This document shows, piece after piece, positions 50,134 through 58,465 of a stretch of DNA of 64,000 bases; position 1 is the first letter of the stretch, and the number at the start of each line of letters is the position of its first letter. The notes beneath the pieces are model-generated. The model did no database searches and had not been told where the DNA came from. It worked only from the letters and a program-made list of their open reading frames with translations. Source of the DNA: Streptomyces sp. NBRC 110611. GTDB lineage: Bacteria; Actinomycetota; Actinomycetes; Streptomycetales; Streptomycetaceae. Position numbers and translations under genes: made by a program. The stretch spans positions 217,931 to 281,930 of the forward strand of contig NZ_BBUY01000006.1 of assembly GCF_001590865.1 (NCBI RefSeq). The letters are read 5' to 3'.

Positions 50134-50160
50134 TATCCACAGTCGGCCGCTCGTCCACAG
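50134..50160. promoter_or_regulatory. Two DnaA-box-like sequences upstream of ssb
   Basis: TTATCCACA (50134-50142) equals the classical bacterial DnaA box, and TCGTCCACA (50152-50160) differs by one base from the Streptomyces form TTGTCCACA. They are in the same orientation, 18 bp apart, 95-121 bp before the ssb-like start. This is far too few for an origin; control of the ssb-like gene by DnaA is a possibility. Confidence 0.45.
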
Positions 50161-50254
50161 GCCTCCGCAGCGGCGGCCGGATGTGAGGAACATGGGGTCG
50201 ACGCAGCGCGAGCGGTAAAGGGCCGGTGCGCGGAACGCGGGGGAGGCGTGTGCG

Positions 50255-50833
50255 GTGAACGACACGATGGTGACGCTGGTGGGGAATGCCGCTACGGCGG
50301 TGGAACACCGGCTGACGGGGGCGGGTGTGACGGTGGCCAGGTTCCGGCTCGCGGCGACGTCCCGGCGGTGGAACAAGGTCCAGGAGCGCTGGACCGACGG
50401 GGAGACGAGTTTCTACACGGTCCGGTCGTGGCGCGGGCTCGCGGACAACGTCGCCGCTTCGGTGGCGGTGGGGGAACCACTTGTGGTGCAGGGGCGGTTG
50501 CGGCTGAGGGAGGGGGAGCAGGCTCCCGAACGGGGTGGTCGGCGCTGGTTCTCGGCCGAGGTCGACGCCGTCGCGATCGGCCACGACCTCTCGCGCGGCA
50601 CCGCGGCGTTCCGCAGAGCGACGAGGACGGCCCGCATGGGAGCAGACGTTGCCGTGCAGCCGCAGCCGCAGCCGCAGCCGCAGCCGCAGCTATCGGACGC
50701 CTCAGAACCGTCAGCAGAGCCGTCAGAACTGTCAGCAGAACCGTCAGAGCTGTCAGAACTTCCACCTCGCACCGGCCCTTTGGCTCTCGGGCGGGTGCCG
50801 GGCGAAGTACCCGGACCGGCACTGACAAGGTGA
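50255..50833 (+). CDS. ssbB: Single-stranded DNA-binding protein paralogue, SsbB-like
   Basis: A 192-residue protein with one OB fold: MVTLVGNAATAVEHRLT, VARFRLAATSRRWNK, WTDGETSFYTVRSWRGLADN, VVQGRLRLREGEQ. The C-terminus lacks the acidic DDxxPF tip that recruits repair partners; instead it has a (PQ)n run and a Ser/Glu/Pro repeat (SAEPSELSAEPSELSELPP). The absence of the tip and the position after the dynamin pair fit SsbB, the paralogue linked to chromosome segregation during Streptomyces sporulation. GTG 50255 precedes MNDTMVTL; GGGAGG lies upstream. Confidence 0.8.
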   Translation: MNDTMVTLVGNAATAVEHRLTGAGVTVARFRLAATSRRWNKVQERWTDGETSFYTVRSWRGLADNVAASVAVGEPLVVQGRLRLREGEQAPERGGRRWFSAEVDAVAIGHDLSRGTAAFRRATRTARMGADVAVQPQPQPQPQPQLSDASEPSAEPSELSAEPSELSELPPRTGPLALGRVPGEVPGPALTR

Positions 50834-51201
50834 TGGGTGAGGTGCAGGGCGGGGCAAGGCGGATGGTCGGGGGTGAGCGGACGGATGGCGTCCAGGTGAT
50901 CCGGAGTGATTCACCCCAGAAGGTGGCAGTGTCCTGAAAAGTCCCTGGAGATTTGTCGATAAGGCCAGGTCAAAGTGCCCATGTTCGGTAACGATTGCGA
51001 TTCGGATCGCTTATGGGAGGGCATTGGTGGGGACCCTGAGGCGCCTGCTTCATAGGATCACCAGCAGCACTCACGGGGGCTCACGGGGATTGACGTTGGC
51101 TCATGAGGGCCGAAAAACAACAACGTCCAGCTGTTGAGTTCTTTGGGATCTTTCGGCGAGGCACCGTCCCCACTCGACCGCCTCGCCCAGAGGGGAAATT
51201 C
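50834..51201. promoter_or_regulatory. Intergenic region upstream of the thioester surface protein
   Basis: 368 bp with no supported gene. The centre (50940-51060) is relatively AT-rich and includes a perfect stem GCGAT-TCGG-ATCGC at 50997-51010 directly after GGTAACGATT. The last 140 bp form the leader of the surface-protein gene. No clear -35/-10 pair stands out. Confidence 0.5.
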
Positions 51202-52605
51202 ATGCTTTCGATGAAGGGGCGGGGCGCAGCCCGCCTTGCCGCCGCGGTGGTGGCCTCGGGCCTCATCGCGGCCGGCGCGATAGCCACCGCGGGGACCGCA
51301 GTGGCGGATGAGAACACCCCGGCGCAAGGGGGTGCCACTGCCACGCTCGGTGGACTGAAGACCTTCGACCAGGCGGTCGTGCACGGTGAGGGTGGAGAGC
51401 AGCGCATCGGCGCGGGGCTCTTCGAGATGTCGGTGGACAACGGCGGCACGCTCCAGACGTACTGCATCGACATCCACAACCCGACGCAGCAGCAGGCGCG
51501 GTACCAGGAAGTGCCGTGGAGCGCCTCGTCGCTGCACAACAACACGGACGCCGGCAAGATCCGCTGGATCCTGCAGAACTCCTACCCCCAGGTGAACGAC
51601 CTCGCTGCGCTGGCCACCAAGGCCGGGGCGGGCAACCTCACCGAGAAGACCGCCGCGGCTGGTACCCAGGTCGCGATCTGGCGCTTCTCCGACCACGTCA
51701 AGGTCGACGCGCTCGACCCGGCGGCCGAGAAGCTCGCGGACTACCTCGAGAAGAACGCCAAGAGCGTGGCCGAGCCCAAGGCTTCGCTGAAGCTGGACCC
51801 GTCGGCCGTCTCCGGCAAGTCCGGCAGCAAGCTCGGTCCGGTCACCGTGCACACCAACGCCGACAGCGCGACGGTCTCCCCGGCCGCCGGTGCGCCGGCC
51901 GGCGTGAAGGTCGTCGGCAAGGACGGCAAGCCGGTCACCAGCGCGACCGACGGCACCCAGCTGTTCTTCGACGTGCCGAAGGGCGCCGCGGACGGCAGCA
52001 CCTCGCTGACGGTGCAGGCCGCCACCAAGGTCCCGGTCGGCCGTGCCTTCACCGGTATCGGCCAGCACGCCAAGAGCCAGACCCAGATCCTGGCCGGCTC
52101 CAGCGAGTCCACGGTCTCCGCGGCCGCCACGGCCTCCTGGAAGAAGCAGGGCGCCATTCCGGCGATCACCGCGGACAAGAACTGCGCCAAGGGCGGCGTG
52201 GACGTGACGGCCAGCAACAAGGGCGATGAGGCGTTCCGCTTCCAGCTGTCCGGCAAGGACTACGAGGTCGCGCCGGGCGCGTCGAAGACCGTGACCGTTC
52301 CGGTGGCCGAGGACCAGGCGTACGAGATCACGATCAAGGGCGCGGGCGGCTTCAAGAAGACCTTCACCGGCGTGCTGGACTGCAAGACCGCCGGCAGCGG
52401 TGGCGCCAAGCCCACCCCCCAGCCCAGCAGCCCGGCAGCCTCGGTCGGCGGCAGCACCGGTGGCGGCCACGGCACCGACCTCGCCGAGACCGGTGCCAGC
52501 AGCTCCACGCCGATGATCGCAGGCATCGCGGTCGGCCTCGTCGCGGTCGGCGGCGCGGCGGTCTTCTTCCTCCGTAAGAAGAAGACGGGCACCCAGGCTC
52601 AGTAA
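51202..52605 (+). CDS. Cys-Gln thioester domain, LAETG sortase-anchored surface protein
   Basis: A 467-residue exported protein. A signal peptide (GRGAARLAAAVVASG, cleavage near AVADE, residue 35) is followed by a thioester domain: the cysteine is Cys88 in TYCIDIHN and the glutamine is Gln156 in AGTQVAIWRF, the pair that forms an intramolecular thioester in Gram-positive adhesins. One or more Ig-like domains follow, then a Pro/Ser/Gly linker. The sortase motif is LAETG at 427-431, with a TM and RKKK tail, the LAxTG form used by Streptomyces class E sortases. ATG 51202 has GAGGGGA. Probable covalent surface attachment to hyphal wall; ligand unknown. Confidence 0.88.
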   Translation: MLSMKGRGAARLAAAVVASGLIAAGAIATAGTAVADENTPAQGGATATLGGLKTFDQAVVHGEGGEQRIGAGLFEMSVDNGGTLQTYCIDIHNPTQQQARYQEVPWSASSLHNNTDAGKIRWILQNSYPQVNDLAALATKAGAGNLTEKTAAAGTQVAIWRFSDHVKVDALDPAAEKLADYLEKNAKSVAEPKASLKLDPSAVSGKSGSKLGPVTVHTNADSATVSPAAGAPAGVKVVGKDGKPVTSATDGTQLFFDVPKGAADGSTSLTVQAATKVPVGRAFTGIGQHAKSQTQILAGSSESTVSAAATASWKKQGAIPAITADKNCAKGGVDVTASNKGDEAFRFQLSGKDYEVAPGASKTVTVPVAEDQAYEITIKGAGGFKKTFTGVLDCKTAGSGGAKPTPQPSSPAASVGGSTGGGHGTDLAETGASSSTPMIAGIAVGLVAVGGAAVFFLRKKKTGTQAQ

Positions 52606-52675
52606 GTAACGGGCACCCAGGCCCGGTAACCGCGGTCGGCGCAGGCCGGCGGCGTCCGGCGGCACCTGCCCGCCC

Positions 52676-52711
52676 GTGACCTTCGGCGACCTCCCCGTCG
52701 CCGAAGGTCAC
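52676..52711 (+). terminator. Terminator after surface-protein gene
   Basis: GTGACCTTCGGCGAC (52676-52690) pairs perfectly with 52697-52711 around a CTCCCC loop, 70 bp past the stop. Confidence 0.85.
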
Positions 52712-52758
52712 CGCAGGCCGCCCGGCCGGTGATCGGGTGGCCGTAGAGGGAACATCCT

Positions 52759-52792
52759 GCGGCCCCGGAGCGTTGATTCGCTCCGGGGCCGC
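52759..52792 (+). terminator. Second hairpin before ettA
   Basis: GCGGCCCCGGAGCG (52759-52772) pairs perfectly with CGCTCCGGGGCCGC (52779-52792) around TTGATT. Together with the hairpin at 52676 it gives tandem barriers in the 340-bp gap before ettA; the rest of the gap (52793-52945) holds the ettA promoter and leader. Confidence 0.75.
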
Positions 52793-52945
52793 TGGCATCC
52801 ACCCCTTGGCACCCGTTTTCTCCGAGGGCCGGCCGTACGGCAAGATGGGGTGTATCTGCCTCCTCCCATGGCCCCGGCGACGCCCGGTCCTGGGGCGGTG
52901 CCGCACACAGACTCTGATCGATCCCAATCTGCCGGACGGTTTCTC

Positions 52946-54610
<1,665 letters not shown>

Positions 54611-54615
54611 CCGCC

Positions 54616-55089
54616 GTGCGGCACTTCTACTCCTGCCCCCTGCGCTGGTCGGACATGGACGCCTTCGGCCATGTCAACAACGCGGTGTTCGTCCGCTACC
54701 TCGAAGAGGCACGGATCGACTTCATGCGGCGTCTGGCGCCGGGGGACGGGAGCCCGGCGTTCTCGGGCGGCTCGGTCGTCGCCCGGCACGAGATCGACTA
54801 CGTGCGCCAGCTGGTGCACCGGCACGCCCCGGTGACCGTCGAGCTGTGGGTGACGAAGATCAGTGCCGCGTCGATGACCGTGGCCTACGAGGTGAAGGAC
54901 GAGGACACGCTCTATCTGAGAGCCTCGACCGTCGTCGTGCCGTTCGACTTCGCCGAGGAGCGTCCGCGCCGCCTCACCGCGGAGGAGAAGGCGATCCTCA
55001 AGAAGTACCTGGACGGCCAGGAAGAGCCGGACGGCCGGGAACGTTCCGGCGACCAGGAGTCGTTCGAGGAGGGAACCGTCGCGGTATGA
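54616..55089 (+). CDS. Acyl-CoA thioesterase (hotdog fold, 4HBT family)
   Basis: A 157-residue single-hotdog thioesterase. HFYSCPLRWSDMDAFGHVNN carries the catalytic Asp and the HVNN motif, then YLEEARIDFM. The expected partner is a medium or aromatic acyl-CoA. GTG 54616 lies 5 nt after the ettA stop; there is no room for a strong ribosome site, so it is coupled to ettA. The stop overlaps the next start by ATGA. The C-terminal 30 residues (YLDGQEEPDGRERSGDQESF) are polar and probably disordered. Confidence 0.88.
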   Translation: MRHFYSCPLRWSDMDAFGHVNNAVFVRYLEEARIDFMRRLAPGDGSPAFSGGSVVARHEIDYVRQLVHRHAPVTVELWVTKISAASMTVAYEVKDEDTLYLRASTVVVPFDFAEERPRRLTAEEKAILKKYLDGQEEPDGRERSGDQESFEEGTVAV

Positions 55090-55877
55090 CGGTGCTGCGC
55101 CTGGCCGATGCGGGGGAGGCGGCGGACCTCGCCGCCTTCCTCGCCCGGCTGATCCACTACGACCGGGCCGCGGTCGTGCGCCTGCAGGCCGGCGGCGGCG
55201 TACTCGCCGTCTTCGGCCGCCCGCCGTCCTTCGAGGTGCTGGCCATCCGCACGGTCCGGCTCGCCGGGGATCACACCCTCGACACCACCGTCTCGGCCGG
55301 TGAACTCCTCGACGGCATCGACGAGCCGGTGGCGACGCTCACCGTTCCCGCCGGTGTCACGGGACCGCCCTGGACCGGTGTGCTGCCGCCGCGCGGCGGC
55401 TGGCAGCGGTTGCCGGGGCTGCCGGCGCCCGAGGCGCTGGTACGCGCGGTGGCCGCCGCGGTCGCCGAATTCCGCGCCCGGGCCGAGGCGTTGCCGCCCC
55501 AGCACCGCACCCGCGCCGAGCGCGACCGTATCGGCCGGGAGATCTGGTCGCGCAGCCTCGGTGACACCCACCTCCCGCTGCGCGCCGCGCACGCCGCCCA
55601 GTCGCTGGGCTTCCTCCGCCCGGCCCGGACCGGCGCGCTCGCCGGCGGCCGTACCGCGAACGGAACCGAGGCCCCGAGTTCCCAGGTTCCGGGTTCCCAG
55701 GCCCGGAGTTCCCAGACCCCGGGTTCCCAGGTTCCGGGTACGCGGCCTCAGCAGCTGAGTCTGCTGTCCGCGGCCGGGTGGCTGCGGCTGAGCACCCCGT
55801 ACGGATCGATCGCCGTGCGGACCGGGGACCCGGCCGGGCTCACGGGGCTGTCGGGGCTCACGGTCACACCGGTCTGA
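55086..55877 (+). CDS. Conserved hypothetical protein with repeat-containing linker
   Basis: Function not recognised. A 263-residue soluble protein; the first 170 residues are an alpha/beta region starting MTVLRLADAGEAADLAAFLA and containing RLIHYDRAAVVRLQAGGGVL. About residues 195-218 are a Ser/Gln/Pro/Gly repeat (SSQVPGSQARSSQTPGSQVP), encoded by near-identical 15-mers, and a short conserved-looking C-terminus follows (LSLLSAAGWLRLSTPYGSIA). ATG 55086 overlaps the thioesterase stop; ettA, the thioesterase and this gene form one run, and the same neighbourhood is common in Streptomyces. Confidence 0.75.
   Translation: MTVLRLADAGEAADLAAFLARLIHYDRAAVVRLQAGGGVLAVFGRPPSFEVLAIRTVRLAGDHTLDTTVSAGELLDGIDEPVATLTVPAGVTGPPWTGVLPPRGGWQRLPGLPAPEALVRAVAAAVAEFRARAEALPPQHRTRAERDRIGREIWSRSLGDTHLPLRAAHAAQSLGFLRPARTGALAGGRTANGTEAPSSQVPGSQARSSQTPGSQVPGTRPQQLSLLSAAGWLRLSTPYGSIAVRTGDPAGLTGLSGLTVTPV
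55677..55740. repeat. GTTCCCAGG-type repeats inside the hypothetical gene
   Basis: Four copies of (A/G)(G)GTTCCCAG(G/A)(T/C)CC(C)GG-like 15-mers in frame, encoding S-S/G-Q-x-x-G units. In-frame expansion without disruption. Confidence 0.75.
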
Positions 55878-55948
55878 GGCACGAGCGCGGCGGTGAGGTG
55901 ACGGGAGTCACGGGGGCAGCAGGATTTCCGCGTGGCGTCAGGGGTTCG

Positions 55949-56353
55949 TCAGTCCGCGGTGTTGATCATTGAGGCGGCGGCGTAGGTGAGGTAGTTCCAC
56001 AGCTGCGTCTCGTGTTCCTCGGACAGGCCGAGGGAGTCCACTGCGTCCCGCATATGGCGCAGCCAGGCATCGTGGGCGGCCCGGTCGACGGTGAACGGGG
56101 CGTGCCGCATCCGCAGCCGGGGGTGCCCGCGGCCGTCGCTGTACGTACGGGGTCCGCCCCAGTACTGCATGAGGAAGAGGGCGAGCCGTTCCTCGGCCGG
56201 CCCCAGGTCCTCCTCCGGGTACATCGGCCGCAGCAGCGGGTCCTCGGCGACTCCCTGGTAGAAGCGGTGCACCAGGCGCCGGAAGGTCGCCTCGCCGCCG
56301 ACCTGCTCGTAGAAGGTCTGCTCCTGAAGTGTGCCGCGCGGAATCTTGTTCAC
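55949..56353 (-). CDS. glbO: Group II truncated haemoglobin
   Basis: A 134-residue truncated globin of the trHbO class, binding O2/NO through heme. TFYEQVGGEATFRRLVHRFY is the N-terminal globin signature, MYPEEDLGPAEERLALFLMQ covers the B-E region, YWGGPRTYSDGRGHPRLRMR carries the WGGP and the H helix entry, and the proximal histidine is in RMRHAPFTV. Start GTG 56353 (VNKIPRGTLQEQ); longer frame is low complexity. It converges on the hypothetical gene at 55877 with 71 bp between. Commonly found near ettA in actinobacteria. Confidence 0.9.
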   Translation of the reverse strand: MNKIPRGTLQEQTFYEQVGGEATFRRLVHRFYQGVAEDPLLRPMYPEEDLGPAEERLALFLMQYWGGPRTYSDGRGHPRLRMRHAPFTVDRAAHDAWLRHMRDAVDSLGLSEEHETQLWNYLTYAAASMINTAD

Positions 56354-56450
56354 CCGTCCATGGTGGCAGACGCCCCGGGCTAGGACTTCGGTCGTAGGGC
56401 GGCCGGTGCGGGCGGGTGCGAAGCGGTGCGGGCCGGCGCGCACGACGAAC

Positions 56451-56484
56451 GAACGGGGCGCGATCAGCCGATCACGCCCCGTTC
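56451..56484 (-). terminator. Hairpin after FHA gene
   Basis: GAACGGGGCGCGATC (56451-56465) and GATCACGCCCCGTTC (56470-56484) pair with one mismatch around AGCC, 57 bp after the stop of the minus-strand FHA gene and before glbO. Confidence 0.7.
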
Positions 56485-56540
56485 GCCCTCCGTTGTCCGC
56501 CCGTTGATCGTCCGATGCCGTCCGAATGCCGTCCGGCGGG

Positions 56541-58073
56541 TCAGCCGCGGCGGAGGGTGAGCGTCGTCCAGGCGCCGACGTGCACCCGGTCTCCCTCATG
56601 GAGCGGCACCGGTACGTACGGCTGGACCGGCTCCTCGGCGAGGTTGATCGTCGTGCCGTTGGTGGAGTTCTGGTCCACCACCGCCCAGCTGCCGTCCTGC
56701 TGCTGCACCAGCAACGCGTGCTGATGCGAGACGCCCGGATCCTCCGGCGTGCTGCCCAGGTCGATGTCCGGGGATTCGCCGGTGCTGTTGCGGCGGCGGC
56801 CGACCGAGAGCTGGCCGTTGGAGAGTGGGAGCACCTGCTCGGGGGAGTACGCGGGCAGGTTGAGGCCCGCCGCCTCCGGGCCGCTGCGGCCCATCATCGC
56901 CATGAAGTACTCACGGTCCGGCGCGATCGCCACCACCCAGCCGTCACCGACGACCGGCGCCGGACCCTGCGGCGGTGCCACGGGGCCGGGGCCCTGGCCG
57001 GGGCCGCCGTTCCACTGCTGGTCCGGTCCGGGTGCCTGCTGCGGCGGCAGCTGCTGCTCGAACGGGGCCTGCGGCGGCTGTGGTTCGTACGGGGCTTGCG
57101 GCTGCGGCGGGAACGGCGCGGTCGGCTGCTGCTCGAACGGGGCCTGCGGGCCGGGGCCCGGCTGCGGCGGTGCCATCGGCGCGGGTCCGGCCTGGGCGGC
57201 GCCGGGAGGCATATGGTCGGCCGGCGGCGGTCCGGGCTGGGCGGCCGGCGGGCTCAGCGGCCAGTCGTCGCCGCTCTGCTGCTGTGGCGGCGGGGCGGGC
57301 TGACCGGCCGGGCCGGGGCCGGGCATACCGGGCGGCGGTCCTGGGTGGCCGGGGAACCCACCGGGTCCGGGCTGGCCGGGGCCGCTGGGGCCGGGCATGC
57401 CCTGGTGCGGGGGTGGGGTCTGGGCCGGGCCGGGGCCGGGGGTGCCCGGGCCGGGTGCGGGTGGCGGGAAGCCGTAGCCGCTCTGGCCGCCGTGGGTGTC
57501 GGGGCCGGGCATGCCCTGTGGTGGGGTGGGGGCCGGGGGTTGGCCGGGGCCCGGTGCGGGTGGCGGGAAACCGTAGCCGCCCTGGACACCGGGCGTGCCC
57601 TGGCCGCCCTGTGAAGAGGGGCCGCCGGGGCTGGGTGTACCGGGGAAGGAGCCGGGCTGCTGGTCGGGGCCGGGGCCGGGGCCGGGACCGGGGCTGCCTG
57701 GTCCGGGTGCGGGGGGTGGGAAGCCGTAGCCGCTCTGGCCGCCGTGGGTGTCGGGGCCGGGCATGCCCTGTGGTGGCGTGGGGGCCGGGGGTTGGCCGGG
57801 GCCCGGTGCGGGCGGCGGGAAGCCGTAGCCGCCCTGGCCGCCCGGTCCGGGCTGAGCGTCAGGTGCGCCGGGCGGGGGCCCGCCGGGCGGCGGCCCGGCC
57901 TGTCCCGGGGGCGGGCCGGGCTGAGCGGGACCGGTCGGCTGCCCCGCCGGCGGTGTGTTCAGGAAGCCGGCAGGCAGGGAAGGCGGCGGGGGGACAGCAC
58001 CCGCCATCCGCTGGCCGCACACCTCGCACCAGTCTTCGGCCACCGACTGATGGCCGTTCGGGCAGGTCGGCAT
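56541..58073 (-). CDS. FHA-domain protein with zinc ribbon and long proline/glycine repeats
   Basis: A 510-residue phosphothreonine-reading protein. The N-terminal CPNGHQSVAEDWCEVCGQRM is a zinc-ribbon-like motif; residues about 28-360 are Pro/Gly-rich repeats of the type GYGFPPPAPGPGQPPAPTPP; the C-terminal 110 residues are an FHA domain with LSVGRRRNSTGESPDIDLG, the SHQHALL motif and DQNSTNGTTIN. FHA proteins bind targets phosphorylated by Ser/Thr kinases; the PP2C and PknG-like genes lie just upstream, so it is probably a reader in that circuit. ATG 58073 has GGGGGAAG 6 nt upstream. The repeats have been duplicated (see 57455). Confidence 0.88.
   Translation of the reverse strand: MPTCPNGHQSVAEDWCEVCGQRMAGAVPPPPSLPAGFLNTPPAGQPTGPAQPGPPPGQAGPPPGGPPPGAPDAQPGPGGQGGYGFPPPAPGPGQPPAPTPPQGMPGPDTHGGQSGYGFPPPAPGPGSPGPGPGPGPDQQPGSFPGTPSPGGPSSQGGQGTPGVQGGYGFPPPAPGPGQPPAPTPPQGMPGPDTHGGQSGYGFPPPAPGPGTPGPGPAQTPPPHQGMPGPSGPGQPGPGGFPGHPGPPPGMPGPGPAGQPAPPPQQQSGDDWPLSPPAAQPGPPPADHMPPGAAQAGPAPMAPPQPGPGPQAPFEQQPTAPFPPQPQAPYEPQPPQAPFEQQLPPQQAPGPDQQWNGGPGQGPGPVAPPQGPAPVVGDGWVVAIAPDREYFMAMMGRSGPEAAGLNLPAYSPEQVLPLSNGQLSVGRRRNSTGESPDIDLGSTPEDPGVSHQHALLVQQQDGSWAVVDQNSTNGTTINLAEEPVQPYVPVPLHEGDRVHVGAWTTLTLRRG
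57455..57835. repeat. Two near-identical 129-bp repeats in the FHA gene
   Basis: 57455-57583 and 57707-57835 share about 129 bp with only a handful of differences, encoding GYGFPPPAPGPGQPPAPTPP-type segments 252 bp apart (84 codons, frame kept). A likely site for in-frame length change. Confidence 0.85.
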
Positions 58074-58465
58074 GTCGGATCTTCCCCCTCCGTACCGTTC
58101 TCTCTCAGGCACTGCTTGGCTTCGGCATTGCTCGGTACTGATTGTGTCGGTACTGATTGTGGTTCGTTGTGGCTATTGCTTTACGTGTTTTACGCGAATG
58201 GTGTGCGCCGAGCGCGTCTCAAGAGTCATCTCGTCGGCCTCGGCGCCCTGTGTCGCCAGTCGCCAGTCGCACAGTACCGGTCGCCGCATCGGCGACGCCC
58301 ACCACCTTCGCAAGGAGTTTCGTACTCTCCGTGTTCCCCGGCCCGTCCGGTGAGCGGACGGGCCGGACCGGATTCCCCCTCGCGCGGTCGGCATCACCCG
58401 ACTTACGGGTATCCAGCACTTGCTGGGTGGTTTGTACTTGTTCGACTCGTCCGCATGCGGTCCGG
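58074..58465. promoter_or_regulatory. Intergenic region between PP2C and FHA genes
   Basis: 392 bp. TCGGTACTGATTGTG occurs as a perfect 15-bp tandem pair (58132-58146, 58147-58161) in an AT-rich stretch 60-90 bp upstream of the FHA start, probably at its promoter. The middle has no clear gene. The right part contains the hairpin at 58338-58366. Confidence 0.6.
58338..58366 (-). terminator. Terminator after the PP2C gene
   Basis: CCGGCCCGTCCG (58338-58349) and CGGACGGGCCGG (58355-58366) form a perfect 12-bp stem with a GTGAG loop, 99 bp after the PP2C stop on the minus strand. Confidence 0.75.

Noticed and set aside
50134..50160. Replication origin
   Set aside because: Only two DnaA-like boxes, and no dnaA, dnaN, parAB or box cluster nearby; Streptomyces oriC has many boxes.
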